Below are positions 36,422 to 45,116 of a stretch of DNA of 64,000 nt, piece after piece. Both the position numbers and the translations under genes were made by a program. Origin of the DNA: Serinicoccus chungangensis (lineage in GTDB: Bacteria; Actinomycetota; Actinomycetes; Actinomycetales; Dermatophilaceae); assembly GCF_006337125.1 (NCBI RefSeq), contig NZ_CP040887.1:2480001-2544000 (forward strand), given 5' to 3'. Under the pieces are notes generated by a model. The model saw only the letters and a program-made list of their open reading frames with translations. It had not been told where the DNA came from and did not search any database. Positions within the stretch are counted from its first letter, which is position 1; each line of letters begins with the position of its first letter.

Positions 36422-37096
36422 ATGACGATCCAGACCGACGGTGCAGGCCGGACCGTGGCCGAGCCTCGCGACGGGCGGGACTCACGCTGGGAGGCGCACC
36501 GCACGCGCCGCCGCCGGCAGCTCGTGGAGGCCGCCCTCAAGGCGATCCGCCGCCACGGCGCGGGCGTCGGCATGGACGAGATCGCCGCGCAGGCCGGGAC
36601 GAGCAAGACCGTGCTCTACCGCCACCTGGGCGACCGCGCCGGTCTCTACGGCGCCGTCGTGCAGGCCGTCGACGAGAACGTCCTCACCGACCTGGAGGCC
36701 GCGCAGCAGCACGGCGGCGACGTCGTCACCCGGATCGAGGCCATGGTGCGCTCCTACCTCGCGCTGGTGCAGCGGGACCCGGAGATCTACCGCTTCGTCA
36801 TGACCCGACCGCTGGAGACCACCGAGGGGGACCCCGACGACCCGGTCCACCGCCTCACCGACCGGGTCGGCGAGCAGATCGCCGTCGCCATCCGCGGCCA
36901 CCTGCTCGACACCGGTCGCGCGGACGAGGCGGACACGCTGGCCCTGGCCTGGGGCCACGGCATCGTCGGGCTCGTGCGCGCCAGCGCCGACCACTTCCTC
37001 ACCGGCCGCAGCACCACCCAGCTCAGCGTCGACGCGGCCACCCACGCCGTCGTCGAGCTCATCCGCCCCGCACTCGCAGGAGGACCCCGCCCATGA
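36422..37096 (+). CDS. TetR-family transcriptional regulator
   Basis: The 224-residue protein has a basic start followed by the TetR helix-turn-helix around residues 40-85 (MDEIAAQAGTSKTVLYRHLG) and an all-helical ligand-binding domain. It is divergent from the thiolase operon, and its stop overlaps the start of the acyl-CoA oxidase-like gene (ATGA). It is therefore likely to control both, probably derepressed by an acyl-CoA or fatty acid; the ligand is inferred. Confidence 0.93.
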   Translation: MTIQTDGAGRTVAEPRDGRDSRWEAHRTRRRRQLVEAALKAIRRHGAGVGMDEIAAQAGTSKTVLYRHLGDRAGLYGAVVQAVDENVLTDLEAAQQHGGDVVTRIEAMVRSYLALVQRDPEIYRFVMTRPLETTEGDPDDPVHRLTDRVGEQIAVAIRGHLLDTGRADEADTLALAWGHGIVGLVRASADHFLTGRSTTQLSVDAATHAVVELIRPALAGGPRP

Positions 37097-39138
37097 CCAC
37101 GTCCGCCCAGCCGCAGACCCACACCCCCCAGCCGGACACCGACGTCAGCATGCCCGCCAGCGCCGACGCGGCGGCGACCCGGCCGCAGTCGGACGAGGAG
37201 CTCACCGACCTCGGTGAGGCCCTGCGCCGGGCGACCGGCGGCCGCTACGGCCCGGTCCGTGACCTCGCCCGCGCGACCGTCCCCGCCTCGACTATGGTGC
37301 GCGACCCCGAGCTCACGATGCCCGAGGCGCGCGAGTGGACCACCGACGCCCTGCGGCGGCTGATCGAGCTGGGCATGGCCGGCAGCGGCTTCCCGGTCGC
37401 CCAGGGGGGCCTGGACGACGTCGGCCGCTCGTGCGTCGACTTCGAGATGACGGCCCACGGCGACCTGTCGCTCACCGTGAAGTCCGGGGTCCACTTCGGC
37501 CTCTACGGCGGGGCGGTCACGGCGCTCGGCACGCAGTGGCACCACGAGACCTTCCTGCCGCCCATCCTGTCGATGGAGCAGGTCGGGTGCTACGCCATGA
37601 CCGAGTTCGGGCACGGCTCCGACGTCGCGTCGCTGGAGACCACGCATACCTATGACGCGGCCACGGACGAGATCGTCGTGCACTCCCCCACCCCCTCGTC
37701 GACCAAGACCTACATCGGCGCCGCCGCGCACGACGCGCACGTCGCCGCGGTCTACGGCCAGCTCGTCGTGGACGGCGAGTCGCACGGCGTGCACGTCGTC
37801 GTGGTGCCGATCCGCGACGAGGACGGGCGTCCCGCGCCCGGCGTCACGCTCGGCGACAACGGCGCCAAGGGCGGGCTGGCCGGGGTGGACAACGGGACGA
37901 TCACCTTCGACCAGGTGCGGGTCCCCCGCAGCCACCTGCTCAACCGCTACGGCGGGATCGACGACGAGGGACGCTACGTCTCCGACATCGACAGCGACGG
38001 CAAGCGCTTCTTCACCATGCTCGGGACCTTGGTGCGCGGGCGCATCTGCGTGGCAGCCGGCGCCGCCACCGCGTCCCGCAAGGCGCTGTCGATCGCCACC
38101 CGCTACGCCCTGCGCCGTCGCCAGTTCAGCGCGCCCGGGCACGACGGCGAGGTGCTCCTGCTGGACTACCTCGCCCACCAGCGCAAGCTCATCCCCGGCA
38201 TCGCCACGGCCTACGCCCACATGTTCGCGGTCAACGAGCTCACCGATCGGCTGCAGGAGCTGCACGAGATGCCGACCAAGGACCAGGAGGCGCAGCGCGA
38301 GCTGGAGACCCGGGCCGCCGGGCTCAAGGCCGTCACGACGCGGTTCAGCAACGACACCATCCAGATGTGCCGGGAGGCGTGCGGCGGCGCGGGCTACCTC
38401 GCCGAGAACGGCCTGACCACGCTGCGCGGCGACGCCGACGTCTTCGCCACCTTCGAGGGCGACAACACGGTGCTGCTGCAGCTGGTGGCCAAGGGGCTGC
38501 TGTCGGGCTACAAGGAGATGTGGGGCGACCTCGACATGCGCGGCATGGTGCAGTTCGCCGCTCGCGCCTTCGGCGGGCAGTTCGTCGAGGCCACGGCCGC
38601 GCGGCCGCTCGTCGAGCGGCTGCGCTCGGCGGCGGCCCGCAAGGGCGAGGACGACACCCTGCTCGACCGCGGCTGGCACCTCGCGATGTTCGCCGACCGC
38701 GAGCGCCACGTCCTGGAGACCCTCGCGACCCGGCTGCGGCGCCGGGCCGACGACCGGGACTCCTTCGAGGCCTTCAACTCGGCGCAGGACCACGTGCTCC
38801 TCGCCGCCCGCACCCACATGGACCGCGTCGTGCTGGAGGCCTTCGTCACGGGCGTCGAGGCGTGCGAGGACGAGCAGGTGCGCGAGGTGCTCGAGCGGCT
38901 CTGCACGCTCTACGCCCTGAGCTCCATCGACGCCGACGCGGGATGGTTCCAGGCCCACAACCGGATGTCGGCCGGCCGCGCCAAGGCCGTCATCGCGCAG
39001 ATCAACACGCTGTGCGCCGAGCTGCGCCCGCAGGCGCTCGAGCTGGTCGAGGGCCTCGGCATCCCCGAGCCCTGGCTCAACTCCCAGATGCTGCGCGACG
39101 AGACCGCCGCACGCTGGACGCCGGGCGCCGCGGTCTGA
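37093..39138 (+). CDS. Acyl-CoA oxidase-like/acyl-CoA dehydrogenase family protein
   Basis: This 681-residue protein has the FAD-binding CYAMTEFGHGSDVASLETT near residue 180, then VPRSHLLNRYG, the REACGGAGYLAENGL segment containing the catalytic Glu region, and a helical C-terminal domain. The length and the GHGSD pattern are closer to acyl-CoA oxidases than to the roughly 380-residue dehydrogenases, and it differs from mycobacterial FadE5 (about 611 residues), which occupies this place in Rv0244c. It probably does the first dehydrogenation of acyl-CoA beta-oxidation. Translationally coupled to tetR. Confidence 0.88.
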   Translation: MTTSAQPQTHTPQPDTDVSMPASADAAATRPQSDEELTDLGEALRRATGGRYGPVRDLARATVPASTMVRDPELTMPEAREWTTDALRRLIELGMAGSGFPVAQGGLDDVGRSCVDFEMTAHGDLSLTVKSGVHFGLYGGAVTALGTQWHHETFLPPILSMEQVGCYAMTEFGHGSDVASLETTHTYDAATDEIVVHSPTPSSTKTYIGAAAHDAHVAAVYGQLVVDGESHGVHVVVVPIRDEDGRPAPGVTLGDNGAKGGLAGVDNGTITFDQVRVPRSHLLNRYGGIDDEGRYVSDIDSDGKRFFTMLGTLVRGRICVAAGAATASRKALSIATRYALRRRQFSAPGHDGEVLLLDYLAHQRKLIPGIATAYAHMFAVNELTDRLQELHEMPTKDQEAQRELETRAAGLKAVTTRFSNDTIQMCREACGGAGYLAENGLTTLRGDADVFATFEGDNTVLLQLVAKGLLSGYKEMWGDLDMRGMVQFAARAFGGQFVEATAARPLVERLRSAAARKGEDDTLLDRGWHLAMFADRERHVLETLATRLRRRADDRDSFEAFNSAQDHVLLAARTHMDRVVLEAFVTGVEACEDEQVREVLERLCTLYALSSIDADAGWFQAHNRMSAGRAKAVIAQINTLCAELRPQALELVEGLGIPEPWLNSQMLRDETAARWTPGAAV

Positions 39139-39143
39139 GCAGG

Positions 39144-39710
39144 TCAGCGCGCCCCGTGCGCCCACAGGTCGCGCAGCAGCGCGACCTCCGCGAGGTGGTG
39201 GATGACCTCACGGTTGATGTGCAGCACGAGGGCGATCATCGGGGCGTCCGCCCACGGTCCCTCGGCCGGTCCCACCGGGCGCCGGAGCGCCTCCGCATCG
39301 AGCCCGCGCACCCCGGCCGACCAGGCGGCATACGCCGCGTCCAGCTGGTCGAGCGCCCCGTCCGCGGTGCCCGCGTAGTCCCAGCCGAGGAGGTCCGCCG
39401 GCGGGCCGCCGAAGTGGCTGTGCGCGCGCGTGCCCAGGACCCCGACGACGACGTGCCCGAGCCTCCAGGCGATCGAGGTGACGGGAGCCGGCTCCGGCTC
39501 CGGGTCGGCCCAGTCCAGCTGCCAGTCACCGCCCCCCGCCCGCGCGGTGACCGACGGAGGCGGTGCCGCCGCCCGCGGCCGCGCGGTCCAGGTCCCCGGG
39601 ACCGGCTCCCAGAGGTACTCCTCGTCGGTGAGCCCGTCCAGCCGGGGTCTCGCCTGCTGCGTCCAGTGCCAGTCCAGCTGCTCCACCAGGTCTCTCGTCA
39701 GCGCATCCAT
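39144..39710 (-). CDS. DinB-like metal-dependent protein
   Basis: The 188-residue protein begins MDALTRDLVEQLDWHWTQQ and ends with NREVIHHLAEVALLRDL, matching the DinB/YfiT four-helix bundle with histidines placed to bind a metal. Such proteins include mycothiol- and bacillithiol-dependent transferases, but the reaction is unknown. It is transcribed divergently from a WYL regulator and separated by 60 bases, a pairing seen in many actinobacteria. Confidence 0.8.
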   Translation of the reverse strand: MDALTRDLVEQLDWHWTQQARPRLDGLTDEEYLWEPVPGTWTARPRAAAPPPSVTARAGGGDWQLDWADPEPEPAPVTSIAWRLGHVVVGVLGTRAHSHFGGPPADLLGWDYAGTADGALDQLDAAYAAWSAGVRGLDAEALRRPVGPAEGPWADAPMIALVLHINREVIHHLAEVALLRDLWAHGAR

Positions 39711-39770
39711 ACGCCGAGGACACCACCTCAGCCGGACAGGTGATGTCCGCGGTCGTGGCACAGTGGCGCC

Positions 39771-40745
39771 ATGACCGATCCGACGACCCGGGTGCTGCGT
39801 CTGCTGGGGCTGTTCCAGACCCGCGCGCTGTGGACCTCCGAGGAGCTCGCCGAGCGGCTCGGCGTGACCACCCGCAGCATCCGCCGCGACATCGACCGGC
39901 TGCGCGAGCTCGGCTACCCGGTGCGGGCGAGCAGCGGGACCGGCGGCGGCTACCAGCTGGGGGCGGGCGGGTCGCTGCCCCCGCTGCTGCTCGCCGAGGA
40001 CGAGGCGGTCGCGATCGCCGTGTGCCTGCGGCTGGCCGCCGGGGGCAGCGTCGCGGGTGTCGCCGACAGCGCCGTGCGGATCCTCGCCAAGCTCGACCAG
40101 GTGATGCCCGCCTCGGCCCGCGAGCAGGTCTCCGCCCTCCACGACAGCCTGGTGACCGTCGGCACCCCCGCCGCGGTCGTCGACCCTTCCATCCTCATGG
40201 CCGCCTCGCGCGCCTGCCGGGACCGGCTGCGCGCGACGCTGCGGTACGTCGCCCGCGACGGCGAGGAGTCGAGGCGGCGGATCGAGCCCGCGAGCCTGGT
40301 CGCGGTGAGCTACCGGTGGTACCTCCTCGCCTTCGACCTCGACCGCGACGACTGGCGCAGCTTCCGCCTCGACCGGGTCCGCGAGCTGTCCGTGGGCACC
40401 CTGCGCGGCGCCGTCCGTGAGGTCCCCGACCCCGCGGCGTACATCACCCGGTCGGTGACCCGCTCGCCCTACCGCCACGTCGCGACCGCGCGGGTGCGGA
40501 TGTCGCTGGCAGACCTGGCGGACCGGGTGTCGCCGCTGGCCGGCGAGATCCGTGACCTGGGTGAGGGGTGGTGCGAGCTCGTGACCGGCGGGGAGTCGCT
40601 GGACTACCTGGTCGTCGAGCTGCTCATGCTGGGCGTCGAGGTCGAGGTGGTGGACCCGCCCGAGCTGGTCGAGCACCTGCGGACGGTGCTCGACCGGCTC
40701 GGTGGCGCCGTGGGTCAGGGCAGCGCGCGCCGCAGCAGCCCGTAG
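39771..40745 (+). CDS. HTH-WYL transcriptional regulator (DeoR-type N-terminus)
   Basis: The 324-residue protein has an N-terminal winged helix (LWTSEELAERLGVTTRSIRR, residues 20-45) and a C-terminal WYL domain where the VAVSYRWYLLAFDLDRDDW segment carries the W-Y-L triad. WYL domains bind ligands such as nucleic acids. It is divergent from dinB and probably regulates it. Its last 31 bases overlap the convergent ABC permease gene. Confidence 0.92.
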   Translation: MTDPTTRVLRLLGLFQTRALWTSEELAERLGVTTRSIRRDIDRLRELGYPVRASSGTGGGYQLGAGGSLPPLLLAEDEAVAIAVCLRLAAGGSVAGVADSAVRILAKLDQVMPASAREQVSALHDSLVTVGTPAAVVDPSILMAASRACRDRLRATLRYVARDGEESRRRIEPASLVAVSYRWYLLAFDLDRDDWRSFRLDRVRELSVGTLRGAVREVPDPAAYITRSVTRSPYRHVATARVRMSLADLADRVSPLAGEIRDLGEGWCELVTGGESLDYLVVELLMLGVEVEVVDPPELVEHLRTVLDRLGGAVGQGSARRSSP

Positions 40746-41398
40746 GACGCCAGCGCCAGGAGCGCCAGCACCGGCAGGCTCCACAGGGTGAGCCCGAGGA
40801 CACCGGTGTCGGCGACCCATCCGGCGACCTGGCTCCAGGCCTCCAGGCGGGTGACGACCCAGAGCCCGACGAGGACCAGCAGGGCCAGCACGATCAGCCC
40901 GGCGGTGAGCACGAGGGTCCCGAAGCGCTTGTAGACCACGGCGCAGAAGAACCCGACCTTGAAGAAGGCGAAGGACAGCACGAGGTAGAGCAGGCCGGCC
41001 ACCGCCCAGCCGTCGGACCAGACGCCGGGCACCTGGAAGAAGACGCTGCCGGTGCCGAACCCGCCGGTGGCCTCCTCCAGCAGCCCACCCAGGACGTAGA
41101 TCACGGCCAGGACCGCCGACGCCAGCAGGGCGGTGAGGACGGTGCCCAGGTAGAACTCGCGCCGGGTCACGCTGAGCGCCTGCGAGAAGGGGAAGGTGAG
41201 GGTGAGGGACTGCACGCCCACGACGAGGAAGTACCACATCGGGGCCTGCGCCCCGCCGCCCACGATGCCGTCCACCGGCAGCAGGGCGAAGATCGTCATG
41301 GTGACGAGGAAGGCGCCCCCGAGGACGAGGAGCGGGACCCAGACGTAGGTCTGCGTGTTGACCAACTGCAGGCGGACGACGGACAGGGTGCGGTTCAT
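40715..41398 (-). CDS. ABC transporter permease (YtrB/YtrC-type partner)
   Basis: The 227-residue protein has about six membrane helices with no recognised substrate motif. It is the third gene of a gntR-ATPase-permease operon and overlaps the ATPase stop. Similar three-gene sets in Gram-positive bacteria respond to cell-wall-active antibiotics. Confidence 0.78.
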   Translation of the reverse strand: MNRTLSVVRLQLVNTQTYVWVPLLVLGGAFLVTMTIFALLPVDGIVGGGAQAPMWYFLVVGVQSLTLTFPFSQALSVTRREFYLGTVLTALLASAVLAVIYVLGGLLEEATGGFGTGSVFFQVPGVWSDGWAVAGLLYLVLSFAFFKVGFFCAVVYKRFGTLVLTAGLIVLALLVLVGLWVVTRLEAWSQVAGWVADTGVLGLTLWSLPVLALLALASYGLLRRALP

Positions 41399-42300
41399 GA
41401 CACGAGCTCCTGGTGCTCCGGGACGGACTCCTCGGCCCGGCGGGCGAGGCGGACGACGAGCTGCTGGAGGGACACCGGGACGACGTCCAGGTCGGCGTCG
41501 CGCAGGCGCTGCCGGTCCAGCTCGGACAGCCCGCCCAGGACCGTGGCCGAGGTGACCCGGCCCAGCCTCTCGGTGTGGATGACCTCGCGTCCGGCGACGA
41601 AGTCCTCGACCGCGGCCGAGGGCCCCACGACGGCGGAGGCCCGACCACGCAGCGCGTCCGTGTCCTCGTCGATGAGGATCCGGCCCTGGTCGATGACCAG
41701 CACCCGCTCGAGCAGCGGGGCGACCTCGTCGATGAGGTGGCTGGACAGGACGACGGTGCGCGGGTGCTCGGCGTAGTCCTGCAGCAGCCGGTCGTAGAAG
41801 AGCTGGCGGGCCACCGCGTCGAGGCCGAGGTAGGGCTCGTCGAAGAAGGTGATCTCCGCGCGGGAGGCCAGGCCGATGATGACGCCGACGGCGGACAGCT
41901 GACCACGGGAGAGCTTCTTGATCCGCCGCCGCACCGGCAGCGCGAACTCCTCGACCAGCTCCTGCGCGAGGTCCTCGTCCCAGCGGGGGAAGAACAGCCG
42001 GGCCATCCTCAGGGCGTGTCTACCGGTCGCGTCGTCGGGGTACTTCTGGCTCTCCCGGACGAAGCACATCCGCGACAGCACCCCCGGGTTCTCGAACGGG
42101 GCCTGCCCGAACACCCGAACCTCGCCGGAGGTGGCGAAGTTCTGGGCGGTGATGATGGACATCGCCGTCGTCTTGCCTGCCCCGTTGCGACCGAGCAGCC
42201 CATAGATGGCGTCCTGCTGGAGGGAGAACGACACGTCGTCCAGCGCGGTCGTCTCCCGGTATCTCTTGGTGAGGTTCTGCACCTCGATGACCGAACCCAT
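41395..42300 (-). CDS. ABC transporter ATP-binding protein
   Basis: The 301-residue ATPase has the Walker A GRNGAGKTT near residue 38, the signature LSRGQLSAVGV, the Walker B ITFFDEPYLGLDA and an H-loop histidine in LSSHLI. It is coupled to both neighbouring genes by overlapping starts and stops and probably energises the downstream permease. Confidence 0.92.
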   Translation of the reverse strand: MGSVIEVQNLTKRYRETTALDDVSFSLQQDAIYGLLGRNGAGKTTAMSIITAQNFATSGEVRVFGQAPFENPGVLSRMCFVRESQKYPDDATGRHALRMARLFFPRWDEDLAQELVEEFALPVRRRIKKLSRGQLSAVGVIIGLASRAEITFFDEPYLGLDAVARQLFYDRLLQDYAEHPRTVVLSSHLIDEVAPLLERVLVIDQGRILIDEDTDALRGRASAVVGPSAAVEDFVAGREVIHTERLGRVTSATVLGGLSELDRQRLRDADLDVVPVSLQQLVVRLARRAEESVPEHQELVS

Positions 42301-42677
42301 CAGCTCGGCTCCTTCCTGGTGGTGGCGCTGCGCTCGGCGATGATGTCGGCCACGTCCCGCGGCCCCAGCCCGAGACGCCGCGCCTCGGCCAGCAGCGGGT
42401 CGACGTAGGCGGCCGCGAAGTCCTGGGTGCGCCGGGCCAGCAGCCGGGCGCGGGCACCGTCGGCGACGAACATCCCCACGCCGCGCCGCTTGTAGAGCAC
42501 GCCGTCGTCGACGAGCTGGTTGACGCCCTTGGCGGCGGTGGCGGGGTTGATGCGGTGGAAGGCGGCGAGCTCGTTGATCGAGGGGGCCCGCTCCTCCTCG
42601 GACAGGCTGCCGTCGACGATCGAGGCCTCGATGCTCTCCGCGATCTGCAGGAAGATCGGGCGGCCTTCCTCCATCAC
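42300..42677 (-). CDS. GntR-family regulator, YtrA subfamily
   Basis: The 125-residue protein is a winged helix (PSINELAAFHRINPATAAKG) with a short C-terminal tail, the size of YtrA-type GntR repressors that control adjacent ABC operons. A strong ribosome site AAGGAGG lies 9 bases upstream of the ATG, unusual in this high-GC window. The palindrome at 42698-42710 in its promoter region is a likely autoregulatory operator. Confidence 0.92.
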   Translation of the reverse strand: MMEEGRPIFLQIAESIEASIVDGSLSEEERAPSINELAAFHRINPATAAKGVNQLVDDGVLYKRRGVGMFVADGARARLLARRTQDFAAAYVDPLLAEARRLGLGPRDVADIIAERSATTRKEPS

Positions 42678-42697
42678 CGGTAACCTCCTTGGTTAGT

Positions 42698-42710
42698 TAC
42701 TAGACTAGTA
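42698..42710. promoter_or_regulatory. Likely operator of the YtrA-type regulator
   Basis: TACTAGACTAGTA is a perfect 13-bp palindrome (6-bp arms around one base) in an AT-rich patch 20 bases upstream of gntR, with TTAG/CTAA outer arms. YtrA-family repressors bind palindromes of this kind. Confidence 0.6.
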
Positions 42711-42766
42711 CACCACTAAACCCCGTCAGCTGGCAAGGGGTCGTCTCAAAAGAGGGACGCGGGCCG

Positions 42767-43675
42767 TCAGCGTGCGGCGAGGCCGGCCAGCAGGGCGACC
42801 ACGACCAGGAGGGCGGCGGCCACGACGTGCGCCCACCGGGCCTGCTTGAGCACGATGAGCAGCTCGCGCAGGTATGCCCCGGTCGCCGACTCCAGCGGCA
42901 CCGGCACCCCCACCACCCGGAACGGCAGCCGGAGGCGCTGGACGAGCCACCTGGTCCGGGGAGCGTGGTAGGCGCTCGTCACGACCGCGTACGGCGGCTC
43001 GGCCCCGCGGTCGCGCAGCAGCGCCGTGGAGAGCAGGAGGTTCTCGACGGTCGTGGTGGCGCGATCCTCGAGCAGGACGGCCGCTGCGGGCTCGACCCCC
43101 CGGACCCACCGCTGCATGGCCACCGCCTCGGCCGGGCGCGCGCGGGTGCCGCGGCCCCCGGTGAGGACGAGCGGGACGACGTGCCCGCCGGCCTCGAGAC
43201 CTGCGCCCCCCTGCCCGGCCCCGTCGGCGCGGGCGACCCCTCCCCCCAGGGACGCCACGGTCGCGAGCCCGCCCCGCAGCCGCGCCGCGAGCTCCGGGCC
43301 CACCACGCCGTCGGGCACGGGCATCCCGAGCACGACGACGGCGCCGCAGCGGGCTGCGGCGCCGGGGCGGCAGAGCCGCCACCGCACGGCCAGCAGGAGG
43401 AGCGTGACGAACCCCGGCCAGGCGGCGAGCAGCAGCAGCCCCGTGGCCGTCCCGACGGCGACCGGGCCGGCGGCATACGCCAGGAGCACCAGCCCGCCGA
43501 TCGGGACGAGCGACGTGCCGAGCGCGCCGGCCAGCGCCCCGAGCGTGTCCGCGTCGCGGCGGCCCCGGGCGAGCCGGCGCCCGGCATACCCCAGCAGCAG
43601 CCCGGGCAGGACCAGCCCGAGTGCCGCCAGGACGACCCCGCCCCCCAGGAGCGAGGACGAGAGCGCGTCGCTCAG
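42767..43675 (-). CDS. DUF218 (YdcF/SanA-like) membrane protein
   Basis: The protein is about 300 residues. Three N-terminal hydrophobic segments precede a DUF218 domain with VVVLGMPVPDGVVG, VLTGGRGTRARPAEAVAMQ and LLEDRATTTVENLLLS. Proteins of this type are linked to vancomycin tolerance and envelope metabolism in E. coli, but their chemistry is unknown. No ATG or GTG fits upstream. The frame can begin with CTG at 43675, overlapping the stop of the ornithine aminotransferase gene (CTGA). The start is therefore uncertain. Two octamers occur at 42871 and 43583. Confidence 0.7.
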   Translation of the reverse strand: MSDALSSSLLGGGVVLAALGLVLPGLLLGYAGRRLARGRRDADTLGALAGALGTSLVPIGGLVLLAYAAGPVAVGTATGLLLLAAWPGFVTLLLLAVRWRLCRPGAAARCGAVVVLGMPVPDGVVGPELAARLRGGLATVASLGGGVARADGAGQGGAGLEAGGHVVPLVLTGGRGTRARPAEAVAMQRWVRGVEPAAAVLLEDRATTTVENLLLSTALLRDRGAEPPYAVVTSAYHAPRTRWLVQRLRLPFRVVGVPVPLESATGAYLRELLIVLKQARWAHVVAAALLVVVALLAGLAAR

Positions 43676-44892
43676 CCGCGCGCCTCGGCGAGCACCGACG
43701 CCAGTGCGTCGGTGACCTGCCGCAGCTCGTCCTCGGTGATCGTCAGCGGCGGGGCGAGGCGGATGGTCGAGCCGTGGGTGTCCTTGGCGAGGACGCCCTT
43801 CTTGGCCAGCGCCTTGCACGCCTCCTTGCCGGTCATGAGCTCGGGGTCGATGTCGATGCCGGCCCACAGCCCCCGCACGCGGACGGCCTTGGCACCGTGC
43901 CCGAGCAGCTTGCCGAGCTCCTCGGCGAAGACGCCCTCGAGCTGCTTGGCGTGCGCCTGGTGCTCCCCGGTGGCGAGCAGGTCGACGACGGCCTTGCCGA
44001 CGGCGGCCGCCAGCGGGTTGCCGCCGAAGGTGGACCCGTGGGTGCCGGGCGTGATGACGTTCATCACCTCGGCGTCGGCGGCGACCGCCGAGACCGGGAC
44101 GATGCCGCCGCCGAGGGCCTTGCCGAGGGTGTACATGTCGGCCTCGACACCCTCGTACTCGCAGGCCAGCGAGGTGCCGGTGCGCCCGAGCCCGGACTGG
44201 ATCTCGTCGGCGATCATGAGGACCTTGCGGCTGGTGCACAGCTCACGCAGACCGGGCAGGAAGCCCTCCTCGGGGATCATCACGCCCTGCTCGCCCTGGA
44301 TCGGCTCGACGAGCACGGCAGCCGTGTTGTCGGTGATGGCCGCCTCGATGGCACCGAGGTCGCCGTAGGGCACCGCGACGAAGCCCGGGGTGTAGGGACC
44401 GTAGTGGTCGTGCGCCTCCGGGTCGTCGGAGAAGGAGATGATCGTCGTCGTGCGGCCGTGGAAGTTGCCGTCCATGACGATGATCTCGGCCTGCCCCTCC
44501 GGCACGCCCTTGACCTGGTAGGCCCACTTGCGGGCGATCTTCAGGGCGGTCTCGACGGCCTCGGCGCCGGTGTTCATCGGCAGGATCATGTCCTTGCCGA
44601 CGAGCTTCGCCAGCGCCTCGCAGAACGGGCCCAGCTGGTCGTTGTGGAAGGCGCGCGAGGTCAGGGTGGAGCGGTCCAGCTGGTCCTTGGCGGCCTGCAC
44701 GAGCCCGGGGTGGCGGTGCCCGAAGTTCAGCGCCGAGTAGCCCGAGAGCGCGTCGATGTAGGTGCGCCCCTCGACGTCGGTCACGTGGATGCCCTCGGCG
44801 TGCCCCACGACCACCGGCAGCGGGCTGTAGTTGTGGGCGGCGACCTTGTCCTCGAGGTCGATGTAGGCCTGGTTCGTGGACAGCTCAGTCAT
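43672..44892 (-). CDS. rocD: Ornithine aminotransferase
   Basis: The protein is about 406 residues. It has the class III PLP aminotransferase core: ALSGYSALNFGHRHPGLV near the N-terminus, MNTGAEAVETALKIARKWAY, the FHGRTTTIISFS loop, LIADEIQ-type metal-free D (VLMIADEIQSGLGRTG) and the PLP lysine in TLGKALGGG. It converts ornithine and 2-oxoglutarate to glutamate semialdehyde. ATG at 44892 is preferred over 44901 because AGGA lies 8 bases upstream. An ARG-box-like site about 95 bases upstream and its sharing with argG suggest ArgR control. Confidence 0.93.
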   Translation of the reverse strand: MTELSTNQAYIDLEDKVAAHNYSPLPVVVGHAEGIHVTDVEGRTYIDALSGYSALNFGHRHPGLVQAAKDQLDRSTLTSRAFHNDQLGPFCEALAKLVGKDMILPMNTGAEAVETALKIARKWAYQVKGVPEGQAEIIVMDGNFHGRTTTIISFSDDPEAHDHYGPYTPGFVAVPYGDLGAIEAAITDNTAAVLVEPIQGEQGVMIPEEGFLPGLRELCTSRKVLMIADEIQSGLGRTGTSLACEYEGVEADMYTLGKALGGGIVPVSAVAADAEVMNVITPGTHGSTFGGNPLAAAVGKAVVDLLATGEHQAHAKQLEGVFAEELGKLLGHGAKAVRVRGLWAGIDIDPELMTGKEACKALAKKGVLAKDTHGSTIRLAPPLTITEDELRQVTDALASVLAEARG

Positions 44893-44986
44893 GCTCGTCA
44901 TCCTAGGGGTCGCGCGGGGGTGGGCAGGCAGCGCCCGGGGGCTGGTGGGCACGACCACACCACGCCGTGTAGTCATGCACAAGTCA

Positions 44987-44999
44987 GTATACCTATGCA
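44987..44999 (-). promoter_or_regulatory. ARG-box-like site upstream of rocD
   Basis: TGCATAGGTATAC on the minus strand closely matches the argG box at 22329-22343 (TGCATA-N2-TATAC), again in a local AT-rich patch. It sits about 95 bases upstream of the rocD start. Confidence 0.45.
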
Positions 45000-45028
45000 T
45001 TCGCTGTGACAGCGCAGCCGACTCGAGG

Positions 45029-45094
45029 GCCGGAGCACGCGTCCTGTGCGGCCGGAGCACGCGTCCTGTGCGGCCGGAGCACGCGTCCTGTGCG
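45029..45094 (+). repeat. Three tandem copies of a 22-bp unit
   Basis: Identical copies at 45029-45050, 45051-45072 and 45073-45094 contain GCCGGAGCACGCGTCCTGTG. Each unit can fold on itself (GCAC with GTGC). They lie between rocD and the MFS gene. Confidence 0.95.
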
Positions 45095-45116
45095 GGGTGG
45101 GGTCGGGTCGGCTCGG

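Noticed and set aside
36787..39165. Long minus-strand frame opposite the acyl-CoA oxidase-like gene
   Set aside because: Low-complexity antisense reading; the plus-strand gene carries conserved FAD-binding and catalytic motifs.
44901..44901. Alternative rocD start at 44901
   Set aside because: It lacks a ribosome site, whereas AGGA lies 8 bases upstream of 44892; kept only as a possibility.
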